Shown: piece by piece, positions 1-8,062 of the stretch
Layout of the letters: each line of letters opens with the position of its first letter
How positions within the stretch are numbered: the first letter of the stretch is position 1
NCBI GenBank assembly: GCA_003484235.1
Contig: DNDP01000335.1
Location: 1 to 18,077, forward strand
DNA length: 18,077 nt
Reading direction: 5' to 3'
From: Verrucomicrobiales bacterium
GTDB lineage: Bacteria > Verrucomicrobiota > Verrucomicrobiia > Limisphaerales > RI-55
The notes under the pieces: generated by a model
Databases searched by the model: none
The model's input: the letters and a program-made list of their open reading frames with translations, nothing else
What the model was told of the DNA's origin: nothing
Made by a program: the position numbers and the translations under genes

Positions 1-2
1 CC

Positions 3-1508
3 AGAAGCATCCCGACCGGGACGGTGTGGGCCGTCGCCGTGACGTTCGTGATCTACGCCGCGCAGATGTGCTGGCTGGCGTACAACGCACCGCGCGAGGC
101 GCTGCTCGGCAACAAGCTCGTGATGAAGGATATCGCCGTCTGGGGCCCGCTGATCTACGTGGGCCTGTGGGCGGCGACGTTGTCCTCGGCGCTTGCCAGT
201 CTGCTCGCCGCGCCGCGCACGCTGCAGGCGCTCGGCAATGACACGGTGGTGCCGCGTTTCCTCGCGCGGGGATACGGCCCGACCCGGGAACCCAAGGTGG
301 CGCTGGTTGTCACCCTGCTGCTGGCCGAAGGGTGCCTGCTGGTCGGCGATCTGGATCTGATCGCGCCGATCATCTCCATGTTCTTCCTGGCCACCTACGG
401 CACGGTGAACCTGGTCGCCGGCCTCGAGCGGTGGGTCCACAATCCCAGCTACCGGCCGACCTTCCGGGTTCACTGGCTGCCCTCGCTCCTCGGCGCGGGC
501 GGCTGCCTTTTCGTGATGCTCCTGCTCAACCCGCTGGCGACGGTCGTCGCGGTGGTCGTCATTTTCGGCATCTACTCGATGCTCAAGCGCCGCCAGTACC
601 GGACCGCGTGGGGAGATGTGCGGAGCGGGTTCTGGTTTGCCATCACCCGTTTCGGGCTGCTGCAGCTGAGCCATTCCCAGAGCCACGTGCGGAACTGGCG
701 GCCGGTGCTGCTGGTCCTGGTGGGCAATCCCAAGTCCCGCCTCGGCCTGGTGGAGTTCGCCCGCAGCTTCGAAGCCCGGCGCGGCCTGCTGTTTCTGGCG
801 CAGGTCGTCACCGGCAGCTGGCAGAACACGCTCAAGTTCCAGCCCACGCAGCAGAAGTCGCTGGAGGATTTCATCCGCGAGCAGAAGCTCTCGGCGGTGC
901 CAAAGACGCTCCTTGCCGACGACTTCGAGCACGGCGTCTCGACCCTGCTCCAGGTATCCGGCGTCGGACCGCTGCAGCCCAACACCGTCCTGATGGGCTG
1001 GAGCGACGACGCGGTGAAGCAGGCGGTCTTCGGGCGTTCCATCCGCCGGATCCTGCAGCTGCAGAAAAACCTGCTCGTCTTCAGCGAGGCGGAGCTGCCA
1101 CCGGACCAGCTAAAGAAGCGGATCGACGTCTGGTGGCGCGCGAAGGACAACGGCTCACTGATGCTGACCCTTGCGCACCTGCTGCAGTTGAGCCCGCGAT
1201 TCCACGATCATCAGCTGCGGGTCATCCGCATCATCAGTGAGGAGGCGGGACGGGAGAAGACAATGGCCGCGATGAACCGGATGATCAGCGACGCGCGGAT
1301 GGATGCCGAATGCACCGTGCTGGTCAGCAGGGAACCGCCGCTTGCCGTCATCGCGGGCCATTCCGAACGGTCGGAGGTCTGTTTCGTTGGCGTGGCGCTG
1401 CAGGCCGGCGACGACAAGGTCAGCCCGTTGGATGCCTACATTCCGCTGGTCTCCGCCATGCGCGGAAACATCTTTCTGACCAAGAGCTGGCACGACCTGG
1501 AACTTTGA
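3..1508 (+). CDS. SLC12-type cation-chloride cotransporter family protein, 5' truncated by window edge
   Basis: The reading frame is open to the left edge, so this is the C-terminal part (501 residues seen). A GTG at 24 lies inside the frame, but the preceding codons already read like family sequence (IPTGT before VWAV), so it is not the start. The first ~200 residues hold several hydrophobic helices and two SLC12 hallmarks: LAAPRTLQALGND after a membrane helix, and TVNLVAGLERWVHNPSYRPTFR, equivalent to the N-x-P-G-W-R-P-x-F motif of NKCC/KCC proteins. The remaining ~300 residues are the soluble C-terminal domain (LVLVGNPKSRLGLVEFARSF and onward), which in this family regulates transport. By family it should move K+, Na+ or amino acids with Cl-; the ion cannot be told from this part. 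It converges on the next gene, with a hairpin over the stop codon. Confidence 0.85.
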   Translation, partial: RSIPTGTVWAVAVTFVIYAAQMCWLAYNAPREALLGNKLVMKDIAVWGPLIYVGLWAATLSSALASLLAAPRTLQALGNDTVVPRFLARGYGPTREPKVALVVTLLLAEGCLLVGDLDLIAPIISMFFLATYGTVNLVAGLERWVHNPSYRPTFRVHWLPSLLGAGGCLFVMLLLNPLATVVAVVVIFGIYSMLKRRQYRTAWGDVRSGFWFAITRFGLLQLSHSQSHVRNWRPVLLVLVGNPKSRLGLVEFARSFEARRGLLFLAQVVTGSWQNTLKFQPTQQKSLEDFIREQKLSAVPKTLLADDFEHGVSTLLQVSGVGPLQPNTVLMGWSDDAVKQAVFGRSIRRILQLQKNLLVFSEAELPPDQLKKRIDVWWRAKDNGSLMLTLAHLLQLSPRFHDHQLRVIRIISEEAGREKTMAAMNRMISDARMDAECTVLVSREPPLAVIAGHSERSEVCFVGVALQAGDDKVSPLDAYIPLVSAMRGNIFLTKSWHDLEL

Positions 1509-1535
1509 CCGTCCCATCTTCGTGGACGGCCAAAG
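1503..1535. terminator. Shared hairpin between convergent genes
   Basis: Arms CTTTGACCGTCC (1503-1514) and GGACGGCCAAAG (1524-1535) enclose a 9-base loop. Eleven of 12 positions pair; the odd one is A-C in plus-strand RNA and G-U in minus-strand RNA, so the fold is better for the leftward transcript. The TGA stop of the transporter (1506-1508) is inside the left arm. There is no U-tract on either side, so rho-independent termination is inferred from stem strength and position only. Confidence 0.55.
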
Positions 1536-1559
1536 TCCGGGGGCGATCGCGCCGCACAC

Positions 1560-4067
1560 TCAGTTGGACCGGACGACGGCCACGTTGGAAGGAGCCGAGG
1601 CGCCACCGTCATTGAAGGCCGACACCCGGTAGTGGAAGGTCTGCCCGTTTTTTATGCCGGGCGGGACGTCGGTTGTGCTTTGCACGTTGGGGGCAAGCGT
1701 CTTGAGGGGGCTGAAGGTTACCCCGTCCGTGGACCGTTCGAGCAGGAAGCCCAGCTCGTTGTTCGAGCGGTCCTGCCAGTTGAGCCGCACCTTTCCGCGT
1801 TTCACAAGCGTTGCCGTCAACGACTGGGGCGCAGCCGGTGGCGGCACGGCCGGTGTCGTCCGCGCGCTGATCACGTTCGAGTAGTCCGTGCGATCGGTCT
1901 GGTTGAAGCCGTAGACGCGATAGTGGTTGATTGTTCCGGGCAGTAGGCCGCTGTGCTCATGGCCCGTGACCCCGGCAGGCGTCACCGCCAGCGGTTCAAA
2001 CACGGTTCCATCGGCGGACCACTCGAGTGCGAACCCATCCTCATCCGCCAGCGTGTCAGTCCATTGCAGGCTGATGCGGTCCGCCGACAGTGCCGCCGCC
2101 GCGATGATCGGAGCGGTGCCGGTGATTCCCGGCGCCCACTGAGGATCATTGGACAGGACCAGCTCGTCCAGCTGATGCCCGGCCTCGTCCACGATCAGGC
2201 GAAAGACGTGAAGGTTCGTCCCAAGCAGGAATCGGCGCGGGTCCACCGACGTGGGCAAGGGGCCACTGCGGCCGGTGACCGCGACCCAGCGCCAGCCTTC
2301 CCGCCAACCCTCTTCTCCGATATCAAATGGCACCTCCTCATCCTGATCCAGCGTGACCCTGAACGAACCGATCCCCGCGGTGCCCGAGCGGACCCGGCAC
2401 CACAGCACGTAAGACGACTCGACCGGCACCTGCACGGGGAACGCCACCGAACCCTGGCCTGCTGTCGGTGAGTTCAGCGCGATTCCATCTAGCGCCGTGG
2501 GATCGGTGACGCGTGCCATCGGCGTGACCACGTCCCCGGATTCCGCCGGCCAGCTCAATACTGAAATCGCGGGTGTGACGGCGCTGAAAATCCCGGTCAC
2601 CGATTCGTTGCCGGCCGGGTCGGTGGATCGCACGCGAACGAAGTAGGTTGAATCGGGCAGCAGACCGGCGAGCTCGGCAAGATGCTCCGCGGACAGTCCA
2701 GTCTCGAGCGGCGTCACCAGCCCGAGGTTGTCCGTCAGTCCATACTCGACCTGTGACGTGGATGTTTCGTCGGTCACCCACGTCAGCCCGATGGTACGGG
2801 CATCGCGAAACGCGACCGCCAGTCCCGACACCACCGGACCGGTGGTGTCCACGACCGGCGCCACCACGACGGTGAGCTCATCACTGGATGACAGCTGGCC
2901 GTCGGATGCCGTCAGCTTCAGGATGTAGGTGCCAGCTGCGGAGAATGACACCAGCGTCGCAGGAGAGGTCGGCGAGGCAAACGTGGCGGCTCCCGGACCG
3001 CTGGTTGCGCTCCATTGCGCGGTCCAGCTCCCGGGCACGGCAGGCTGGCCGTCGTCCGAGACTGATCCGTTGAGAGACAGCGAAGCCGGCAGCGTGACCG
3101 TGGCGTCGGCGCCTGCGAAAACGACTGGCGCATCGTTGACCGGCTGAACCGTCAGCACAAAGGAGCTGCTGGCGGTCAGCGAACCATCCGAGACGGTGAC
3201 CGTGATGGTGGCGAAGCCGGACTGGTCCGGCGCCGGGCTCACGGAAACGGTCCGGGCCGAACCGGAGCCGCCGAACACAATGTTTGCCGGAGGCACCAGT
3301 GCGGAATTGGACGAGGCCCCCGAAACAGTGAGGGCAGCCGCGGAATGATCCACGTCGGCAACGGTGAAGCTGATGGCGCCGGTCGTTGTGTCCTCGTTTA
3401 TGGTTCGATTGCCCAAGGCCGAGATGGTGGGACGATCGTTGACCGGGCTGACCGCCACGGAGACCTGACCCGTTGCCAACAGACCGCCCGGGTCGCGGAT
3501 CACGTAGGTGAATGCATCCGTCCCGAAGAAGTTCGTCATCGGCGTGAACTGCACGGACGCGCCGGTCAGCGCAACTGCGCCACCCGCCGAGCTCTGGGGA
3601 CCGGCTGCGATCACGGTCAGTGTGTCGCCGGGATTCGGGTCCGCATCATTGGCCAACAGCTGCGCAGCCGGAATCGAAAGAATGGCATCCTCGGGCGAAG
3701 TGACCTCATCGGCACCCGGCACAGGGGGGAGATTCAGGGGCGTTGCGGGCACCTGATACGACAGTTCCACGGAAGGATCGCTCTCCAGCCCGTGGCTGTT
3801 CTCGGCGGTGACGGCGAAATAGTAGGTTACCCCTGACTGCAGATTCGAGATGGTCGTGCTGGTGAGCCCCTGGACCGTCTGCCGCAACGGGTAACTGCGC
3901 GACGCCGTCCCGTAGAGCACATGATAGTGGGTGATGTTCGTTTCCGGATTGGGATCCCACGCGACGGTCACACGCCCGGAGGCGCGAGTGTCAAATGTGG
4001 ACAACGCGGTGACGGCGACAATGAATGCGGCGAGATGATTGACTCGGCCTCCTGCGACTTTGAACAT
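1560..4067 (-). CDS. Secreted multidomain FN3/cadherin-like/PKD-type surface protein
   Basis: 835 residues. The N-terminus has a signal peptide (hydrophobic HLAAFIVAVTAL, likely cut near residue 29). Domains read in order: FN3 (about 31-105), two cadherin-like repeats (about 112-207 and 210-308, each ending in a PVNDRP or PVNDAP linker), a PKD/Ig-like domain (about 311-404), FN3 (407-498), a beta-rich segment with the look of a carbohydrate-binding module (about 500-645; SSYVLWCRVRSG, WVAVTG, HVFRLIVDEAGHQLDELVLS), and two FN3 domains (650-738, 743-834). No enzyme domain, C-terminal anchor, LPXTG or PEP-CTERM tail is visible. The likely role is adhesion or polysaccharide binding outside the cell; the substrate is unknown. 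The ATG at 4067 is chosen because it gives the signal peptide; no Shine-Dalgarno site is visible. Confidence 0.85.
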   Translation of the reverse strand: MFKVAGGRVNHLAAFIVAVTALSTFDTRASGRVTVAWDPNPETNITHYHVLYGTASRSYPLRQTVQGLTSTTISNLQSGVTYYFAVTAENSHGLESDPSVELSYQVPATPLNLPPVPGADEVTSPEDAILSIPAAQLLANDADPNPGDTLTVIAAGPQSSAGGAVALTGASVQFTPMTNFFGTDAFTYVIRDPGGLLATGQVSVAVSPVNDRPTISALGNRTINEDTTTGAISFTVADVDHSAAALTVSGASSNSALVPPANIVFGGSGSARTVSVSPAPDQSGFATITVTVSDGSLTASSSFVLTVQPVNDAPVVFAGADATVTLPASLSLNGSVSDDGQPAVPGSWTAQWSATSGPGAATFASPTSPATLVSFSAAGTYILKLTASDGQLSSSDELTVVVAPVVDTTGPVVSGLAVAFRDARTIGLTWVTDETSTSQVEYGLTDNLGLVTPLETGLSAEHLAELAGLLPDSTYFVRVRSTDPAGNESVTGIFSAVTPAISVLSWPAESGDVVTPMARVTDPTALDGIALNSPTAGQGSVAFPVQVPVESSYVLWCRVRSGTAGIGSFRVTLDQDEEVPFDIGEEGWREGWRWVAVTGRSGPLPTSVDPRRFLLGTNLHVFRLIVDEAGHQLDELVLSNDPQWAPGITGTAPIIAAAALSADRISLQWTDTLADEDGFALEWSADGTVFEPLAVTPAGVTGHEHSGLLPGTINHYRVYGFNQTDRTDYSNVISARTTPAVPPPAAPQSLTATLVKRGKVRLNWQDRSNNELGFLLERSTDGVTFSPLKTLAPNVQSTTDVPPGIKNGQTFHYRVSAFNDGGASAPSNVAVVRSN

Positions 4068-4649
4068 GGCGGTACTTCAAACAGCTTTTGTCCGGGTCAT
4101 TCCGAACGGGACGCCGCTTAGCACCGCCACTGCCAGAAGATGACCGGCTCGAGCTGCGCCCGAACAATCGAAGGTCACCGCAAGCTCCAACTGCCTCTCC
4201 GGGGAGGGGTTGAAGTGAAGACCAAAAATCAGGTGCACCGCATCGATCGATTCGATTGGGTGCCGGCCCGGAGTTCCACTTCCAATCCGAAAAGTTCAAA
4301 GCAGCTCCGCGCTGATCGAAAATGTTTCACGCGCCGGAGCCATGGTGCCGACTGACGCACCCCGGACACGCACCGTACTTCTGAATGCATGGGTGCCTGC
4401 GGGCCCGGTCCATGTTTCGCCGGGATGGGTGCGGCACGCCGTTGTCCATGCGGTGTCGGCGCGAGTTGTCCAAATCCTGGACCGCTGGGCCGGGCCTCTC
4501 GCGATGCGCACTTCAGAGTGCTTCCGCCGGACCACCGCCTGCCAGCGAGGGACCGGAGCGCACCGGCTACGGGTCACCGCATCCGCAAAATGGTTCGACT
4601 CGGCTCGCACACCGTTGGTAGCTTTTTCCGCAGCAACCCCTCCTCACAC
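4068..4649. other. Intergenic region between divergent genes, no convincing gene
   Basis: 582 bases between the start of the secreted protein (-) and glpF (+). The open frames here are arginine/alanine-rich, match no family I recognise and have no plausible start signal. It should hold the promoters of both neighbours, but no clear -35/-10 pair was found. Visible structure: an imperfect inverted repeat CCTCTCC/GGAGGGG (4194-4200 and 4203-4209), followed by an A-rich run, and a short ATCGATCGAT palindrome (4242-4251). Neither can be assigned a role. Confidence 0.5.
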
Positions 4650-5402
4650 ATGAGTCCATTCATTGCGGAACTCCTCGGCACCATGATCCTCGTCACGCTG
4701 GGCGACGGCGTCGTTGCCAACGTTGTCCTCAACCGCACGAAAGGCCATAACGGCGGCTGGATCGTCATCACCGCCGGCTGGGGTCTGGGCGTCGCGCTCG
4801 CCGTCTACTGTGTGAACGCAATGAGCGGCGCGCATCTGAACCCGGCGGTCACCATCGGACTTGCCGCGATCGGCAAGTTCGCGTGGGCCGGCGTTCCCGC
4901 CTACCTCCTCGCCCAGATGCTCGGGGCGTTTCTCGGTGCGGTGATTGTGTGGCTGGCCTACCTGCCGCACTGGGCTGTCACCGAAGACAAGGGCGCAAAG
5001 CTGGGGGTGTTCTGCACCGCCCCGGCCATCCGCAGGCCGGCCGCCAATCTCGTCACGGAAATCATCGGCACAGCGGTGCTGGTGCTGGGAGTGCTGGCCG
5101 TGCTATCACCGGACAACCTGGTGCCCAACTCCGGCTTCGACACCGGCTTTGCACCGTTCCTTGTCGGCATCCTGGTCTGGTCGATCGGCCTTTCGCTCGG
5201 GGGCCCGACTGGTTACGCCATCAACCCGGCGCGGGATCTCGGCCCCCGGCTGGCACATTTCTTCCTCCCGATTCCGGGCAAGGGCCACTCGGACTGGGGT
5301 TATTCCTGGATCCCGATCGTCGGACCGATCATTGGGGGAGTGATCGGGGCGGTGATCTACCAGCTGGCCTGGGCTCCGCACGTTCCACTGATCACGCCAT
5401 GA
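4650..5402 (+). CDS. glpF: Glycerol uptake facilitator (aquaglyceroporin)
   Basis: 250 residues, normal for the MIP family, with six membrane helices and two half-helices. Both signature motifs are present: HLNPAVT (N64-P65-A66) and GYAINPARD (N192-P193-A194, then R195-D196); the aspartate after the second NPA and the long third periplasmic loop mark the glycerol-conducting branch. Selectivity-filter equivalents of E. coli GlpF are W44 and R195, while Y189 replaces the phenylalanine. The frame is open further upstream to 4389, but ATG 4650 begins exactly at the family N-terminus (MSPFIAELLGTMILV). No Shine-Dalgarno site is seen. It overlaps glpK by four bases (ATGA), so the two are co-translated: glycerol enters by facilitated diffusion and is trapped by the kinase. 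Confidence 0.96.
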   Translation: MSPFIAELLGTMILVTLGDGVVANVVLNRTKGHNGGWIVITAGWGLGVALAVYCVNAMSGAHLNPAVTIGLAAIGKFAWAGVPAYLLAQMLGAFLGAVIVWLAYLPHWAVTEDKGAKLGVFCTAPAIRRPAANLVTEIIGTAVLVLGVLAVLSPDNLVPNSGFDTGFAPFLVGILVWSIGLSLGGPTGYAINPARDLGPRLAHFFLPIPGKGHSDWGYSWIPIVGPIIGGVIGAVIYQLAWAPHVPLITP

Positions 5403-6883
5403 AATACATTCTCGCACTCGACCAGGGCACCACCAGCTCGCGGGCCATTCTATTCAACCGCCAGGGCACCATCATCGCCTCGGCCCAGCGGGAGTTTCGC
5501 CAGATCTTTTCACGGCCCGGCTGGGTCGAGCACGATGCGCGTGAGATCTGGGCGACCCAGCTGAGCGTGGCTTCGCAGGCCGTGCAGAAGGCCGGTCTGA
5601 CCGGTGGCGACCTCGCGGCGATCGGCATCACCAATCAGCGCGAGACCGTCGTGGTCTGGGACCGCGACACCGGCAAGCCGATCCACAACGCGATCGTCTG
5701 GCAGGACCGGCGGACCGCGAGCGCATGCGACCGCTTGAAGGCCCGCAAGCTGGCGCCAATGATCCGCAAGAAGACGGGCCTGATCATCGATGCCTATTTC
5801 TCCGCCTCGAAGCTCCAGTGGATCCTGAAAAACGTTTCCCAGGCCGCGAAGCAGGCGAAGGCCGGCAGGCTGGCGTTCGGCACCATCGACTCGTGGCTCG
5901 TTTGGAACCTCACCGGCGGGCGCCGTCACATCACCGACGTCAGCAATGCCGCCCGCACCATGCTCTTCAACATACACACGGAGGAATGGGACGCGGAGCT
6001 GCTGAAACTCTTCGGCGTGCCGCGGTCCATGCTGCCCGAGGTCTGTTCGTCAAGCGAGGCCTACGGCGAGACGACGCTGCTGGGCGCGTCCGTTCCGATC
6101 GCCGGCATCGCCGGGGACCAGCAAGCTGCGCTGTTTGGCCAGGCCTGCACCCGTTCAGGGCTGGTCAAGAACACCTATGGCACCGGATGTTTCATGGTGA
6201 TGCACACCGGCAACCGGCCGATCGTGTCGAAGAACAACCTGCTGACCACGATCGCGTGGCGCATCGGCAACCGCACGGAATATGCGCTCGAAGGAAGCAT
6301 CTTCATCGCGGGTGCCGTGGTGCAGTGGCTGCGCGATGGTCTGGGCATCATCCAATCCTCCGGCGAAGTCGAGTCGCTCGCCGCCCAGGAGCCCGACAGC
6401 GGCGGGGTTTATCTGGTTCCGGCGTTTGCCGGACTGGGGGCTCCGCACTGGGATCAATACGCACGCGGTCTGCTGATCGGTCTCACGCGGGGCACCAACC
6501 GCAGCCACCTGGCCCGGGCCGCCCTCGAGGGCATCGCCTACCAGGTCGCCGACGTGGTTCACGCGATGGAACGCGACGCGAAAGTCAGGCTCAAGGAACT
6601 GCGCGTGGACGGCGGCGCCTGCGCGAACAATCTCCTGATGCAGTTTCAGGCAGACCTGCTGGGTGTGCCCGTGGTCCGCCCCCGCGTGGCCGAGACCACC
6701 GCACTCGGGGCGGCGTACCTCGCCGGACTTGCGGTGGGATACTGGAAGGACAAGCAGGAGATCGCCGATCAATGGCAGGTGGACTACCGGTTTCAGCCGG
6801 CGACGAAGGCCAGGCAGCGCAAGCAGCTGATGCACGGCTGGGGCCGCGCCCTGCAACGGGCCGGCAAATGGATCGAGGCATAG
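5399..6883 (+). CDS. glpK: Glycerol kinase
   Basis: 494 residues, FGGY carbohydrate kinase family; it phosphorylates glycerol with ATP to sn-glycerol 3-phosphate in the cytoplasm. Landmarks: N-terminal phosphate loop LALDQGTTSSRAI, glycerol-binding GWVEHDAREIW and ITNQRETVVVWDR, WQDRRT, GTIDSWLVWNLTGG, catalytic base D240 in GIAGDQQAALFGQ, YGTGCF, and the C-terminal nucleotide-binding DGGACANN and TTALGAAYLAGL. Start ATG 5399 overlaps the glpF stop. Odd point: the loop that in E. coli GlpK carries the fructose-1,6-bisphosphate contact (GGKGGTR before the IPISGIAGDQQ segment) is replaced by a shorter TLLGAS here, so feedback inhibition by that sugar phosphate is probably absent. No glpD, glpR or other glycerol gene lies in the window. 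Confidence 0.97.
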   Translation: MKYILALDQGTTSSRAILFNRQGTIIASAQREFRQIFSRPGWVEHDAREIWATQLSVASQAVQKAGLTGGDLAAIGITNQRETVVVWDRDTGKPIHNAIVWQDRRTASACDRLKARKLAPMIRKKTGLIIDAYFSASKLQWILKNVSQAAKQAKAGRLAFGTIDSWLVWNLTGGRRHITDVSNAARTMLFNIHTEEWDAELLKLFGVPRSMLPEVCSSSEAYGETTLLGASVPIAGIAGDQQAALFGQACTRSGLVKNTYGTGCFMVMHTGNRPIVSKNNLLTTIAWRIGNRTEYALEGSIFIAGAVVQWLRDGLGIIQSSGEVESLAAQEPDSGGVYLVPAFAGLGAPHWDQYARGLLIGLTRGTNRSHLARAALEGIAYQVADVVHAMERDAKVRLKELRVDGGACANNLLMQFQADLLGVPVVRPRVAETTALGAAYLAGLAVGYWKDKQEIADQWQVDYRFQPATKARQRKQLMHGWGRALQRAGKWIEA

Positions 6884-6929
6884 CGTTGATCCGTCGCCTG
6901 ACCGGGAAGGTGGCGTCCCGCGCGAGACA

Positions 6930-6938
6930 TGCTATTCT
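6930..6938 (+). promoter_or_regulatory. Extended -10 box before the rhodanese gene
   Basis: TG-C-TATTCT matches an extended -10 element (TGn plus 4 of 6 bases of TATAAT). No good -35 box lies 16-18 bases upstream. The box ends seven bases before GTG 6946, so transcription would start at or next to the start codon. Confidence 0.4.
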
Positions 6939-6945
6939 CACGGCC

Positions 6946-7479
6946 GTGACAAGATTCCGGCAACAGCTTGGACTGTGGATTTTCCTGATCACCGGCGGGG
7001 TCGTGCATGGATTTGATCCCGAAAAGGACGGCATGGAGGGGATCAAGTCGCTGGTTCGCTCAAGGTTTGGCGAGGTTCGCCAGCTGCCCACCAAGGAGCT
7101 CGCCGCCTGGTTGAACGACACCAACCGTCCGCCGCCCCAGCTGCTGGACATCCGCGAGCCGGCGGAATTTGCGGTCAGCCATCTGCCGGGCGCCAGGCGC
7201 ATCGATCCCGGGGCCAAGCCGGCGGAGATCCTCGCAAAGATTGCAACCAACCGGCCGGTGGTGGTGTATTGCAGCGTGGGTTACCGCTCCTCCGGGCTGG
7301 CCCGCCGTCTTTTGAATGCGGGCATGACCAACGTGGTCAATCTCGAAGGTTCCATCTTCCAGTGGGCCAACGAAGGCCGGCCGCTGGTGAAGGACGACGG
7401 GCCGGCGAAGCGGGTGCATCCTTACAATGAACGTTGGGGCGCGCTGTTGAAGCCGGAGATCCGCGGCGCGGCCGACTAG
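6946..7479 (+). CDS. Secreted single-domain rhodanese (sulfurtransferase) protein
   Basis: 177 residues from GTG 6946. This start gives a typical signal peptide (TRFRQQ then LGLWIFLITGGVV); in-frame starts at 6868, 6886 and 6910 would add a non-family extension, the earliest overlapping glpK. One rhodanese domain spans roughly residues 45-155: LLDIREPAEFAVSHLPGARRI, then the active-site loop CSVGYR with catalytic C109 (VVVYCSVGYRSSGLARRL), then the closing NLEGSIFQWANEGRPL motif. The family moves sulfane sulfur through a cysteine persulfide; a periplasmic or envelope location is inferred from the signal peptide, and the physiological donor is unknown. It is 62 bases after glpK and may have its own promoter. 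Confidence 0.85.
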   Translation: MTRFRQQLGLWIFLITGGVVHGFDPEKDGMEGIKSLVRSRFGEVRQLPTKELAAWLNDTNRPPPQLLDIREPAEFAVSHLPGARRIDPGAKPAEILAKIATNRPVVVYCSVGYRSSGLARRLLNAGMTNVVNLEGSIFQWANEGRPLVKDDGPAKRVHPYNERWGALLKPEIRGAAD

Positions 7480-7533
7480 GCTTCCACCGGGCGGTTGTGC
7501 CGGTCGCATCCACCCACCCCGAAACCAACCATC

Positions 7534-8049
7534 ATGGAATGGCAACAATTCATCGGACTCGCAGTCGCCTGGCTGATCATGCTGGTGGGCGTGATCGGCT
7601 GCGTGGCGCCCGCGGTGCCGGGAGCGCCGCTGGTTTTCATCGGCGCGCTGGCGCATCGCCTCTACTTTGGCGTGGAGACCAGCGCCTCCACCTGGATCCT
7701 GGTGCTGATGTTCTTGCTGATGCTGCTTTCCCTGTTGCTCGACTATCTCGCGAGCATGTACGGAGCGAAGCGCATGGGAGCCACCTGGTGGGGTATTGCC
7801 GGCGCGGTGCTGGGCGGCATCATCGGGCTCATCGTCTTCAACATCCCCGGTGCACTGATCGGTCCGTTTGCTGGCGCGTTCGGCGGTGAAATGCTTGGCG
7901 GCCGGCAGTGGCGGGACTCGGGCAAGGCCGGCGTCGGCGCGACTCTCGGACTGCTCGTCGGCGCCGTCGGCCGGGTGGCGTGCAGTCTGGCGATGGCCGG
8001 GCTGTTTACGGTGAACGTCCTCTGGAAACTTCTCTCGGCCGCCGGTTGA
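7534..8049 (+). CDS. DUF456 family integral membrane protein
   Basis: 171 residues, mostly hydrophobic, with about four to five membrane segments. It shows the DUF456 pattern: an early CVAPAVPGAPLVFIGAL motif, a central LLLDYLASMYGAKRMGATWWGIAGAVLG segment, and a glycine-rich run with GLIVFNIPGALIGPFAGAFGGE. The family is widespread in bacteria and has no established function. ATG 7534 is chosen because family members begin at this point; upstream codons are unlike it and no Shine-Dalgarno site is present. It lies 54 bases after the rhodanese gene on the same strand, so co-transcription is possible. It converges on the FG-GAP gene with a 13-base gap. Confidence 0.85.
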   Translation: MEWQQFIGLAVAWLIMLVGVIGCVAPAVPGAPLVFIGALAHRLYFGVETSASTWILVLMFLLMLLSLLLDYLASMYGAKRMGATWWGIAGAVLGGIIGLIVFNIPGALIGPFAGAFGGEMLGGRQWRDSGKAGVGATLGLLVGAVGRVACSLAMAGLFTVNVLWKLLSAAG

Positions 8050-8056
8050 CGGCGGC
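8038..8056. terminator. Shared GC hairpin between convergent genes
   Basis: Perfect seven-base arms GCCGCCG (8038-8044) and CGGCGGC (8050-8056) enclose GTTGA. The stop codon TGA of the DUF456 gene (8047-8049) forms the end of the loop, and the opposite gene ends at 8063. No U-tract follows on either strand, so termination is inferred from position and stem strength. Confidence 0.45.
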
Positions 8057-8062
8057 GACAGG

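Noticed and set aside
4389..4649. 87-codon N-terminal extension of GlpF
   Set aside because: Arginine/cysteine-rich and unlike any aquaporin; the family N-terminus begins exactly at ATG 4650.
6903..6920. CGGGA/TCCCG hairpin after glpK as terminator
   Set aside because: Only five pairs with an eight-base loop and no T-run; too weak to claim.
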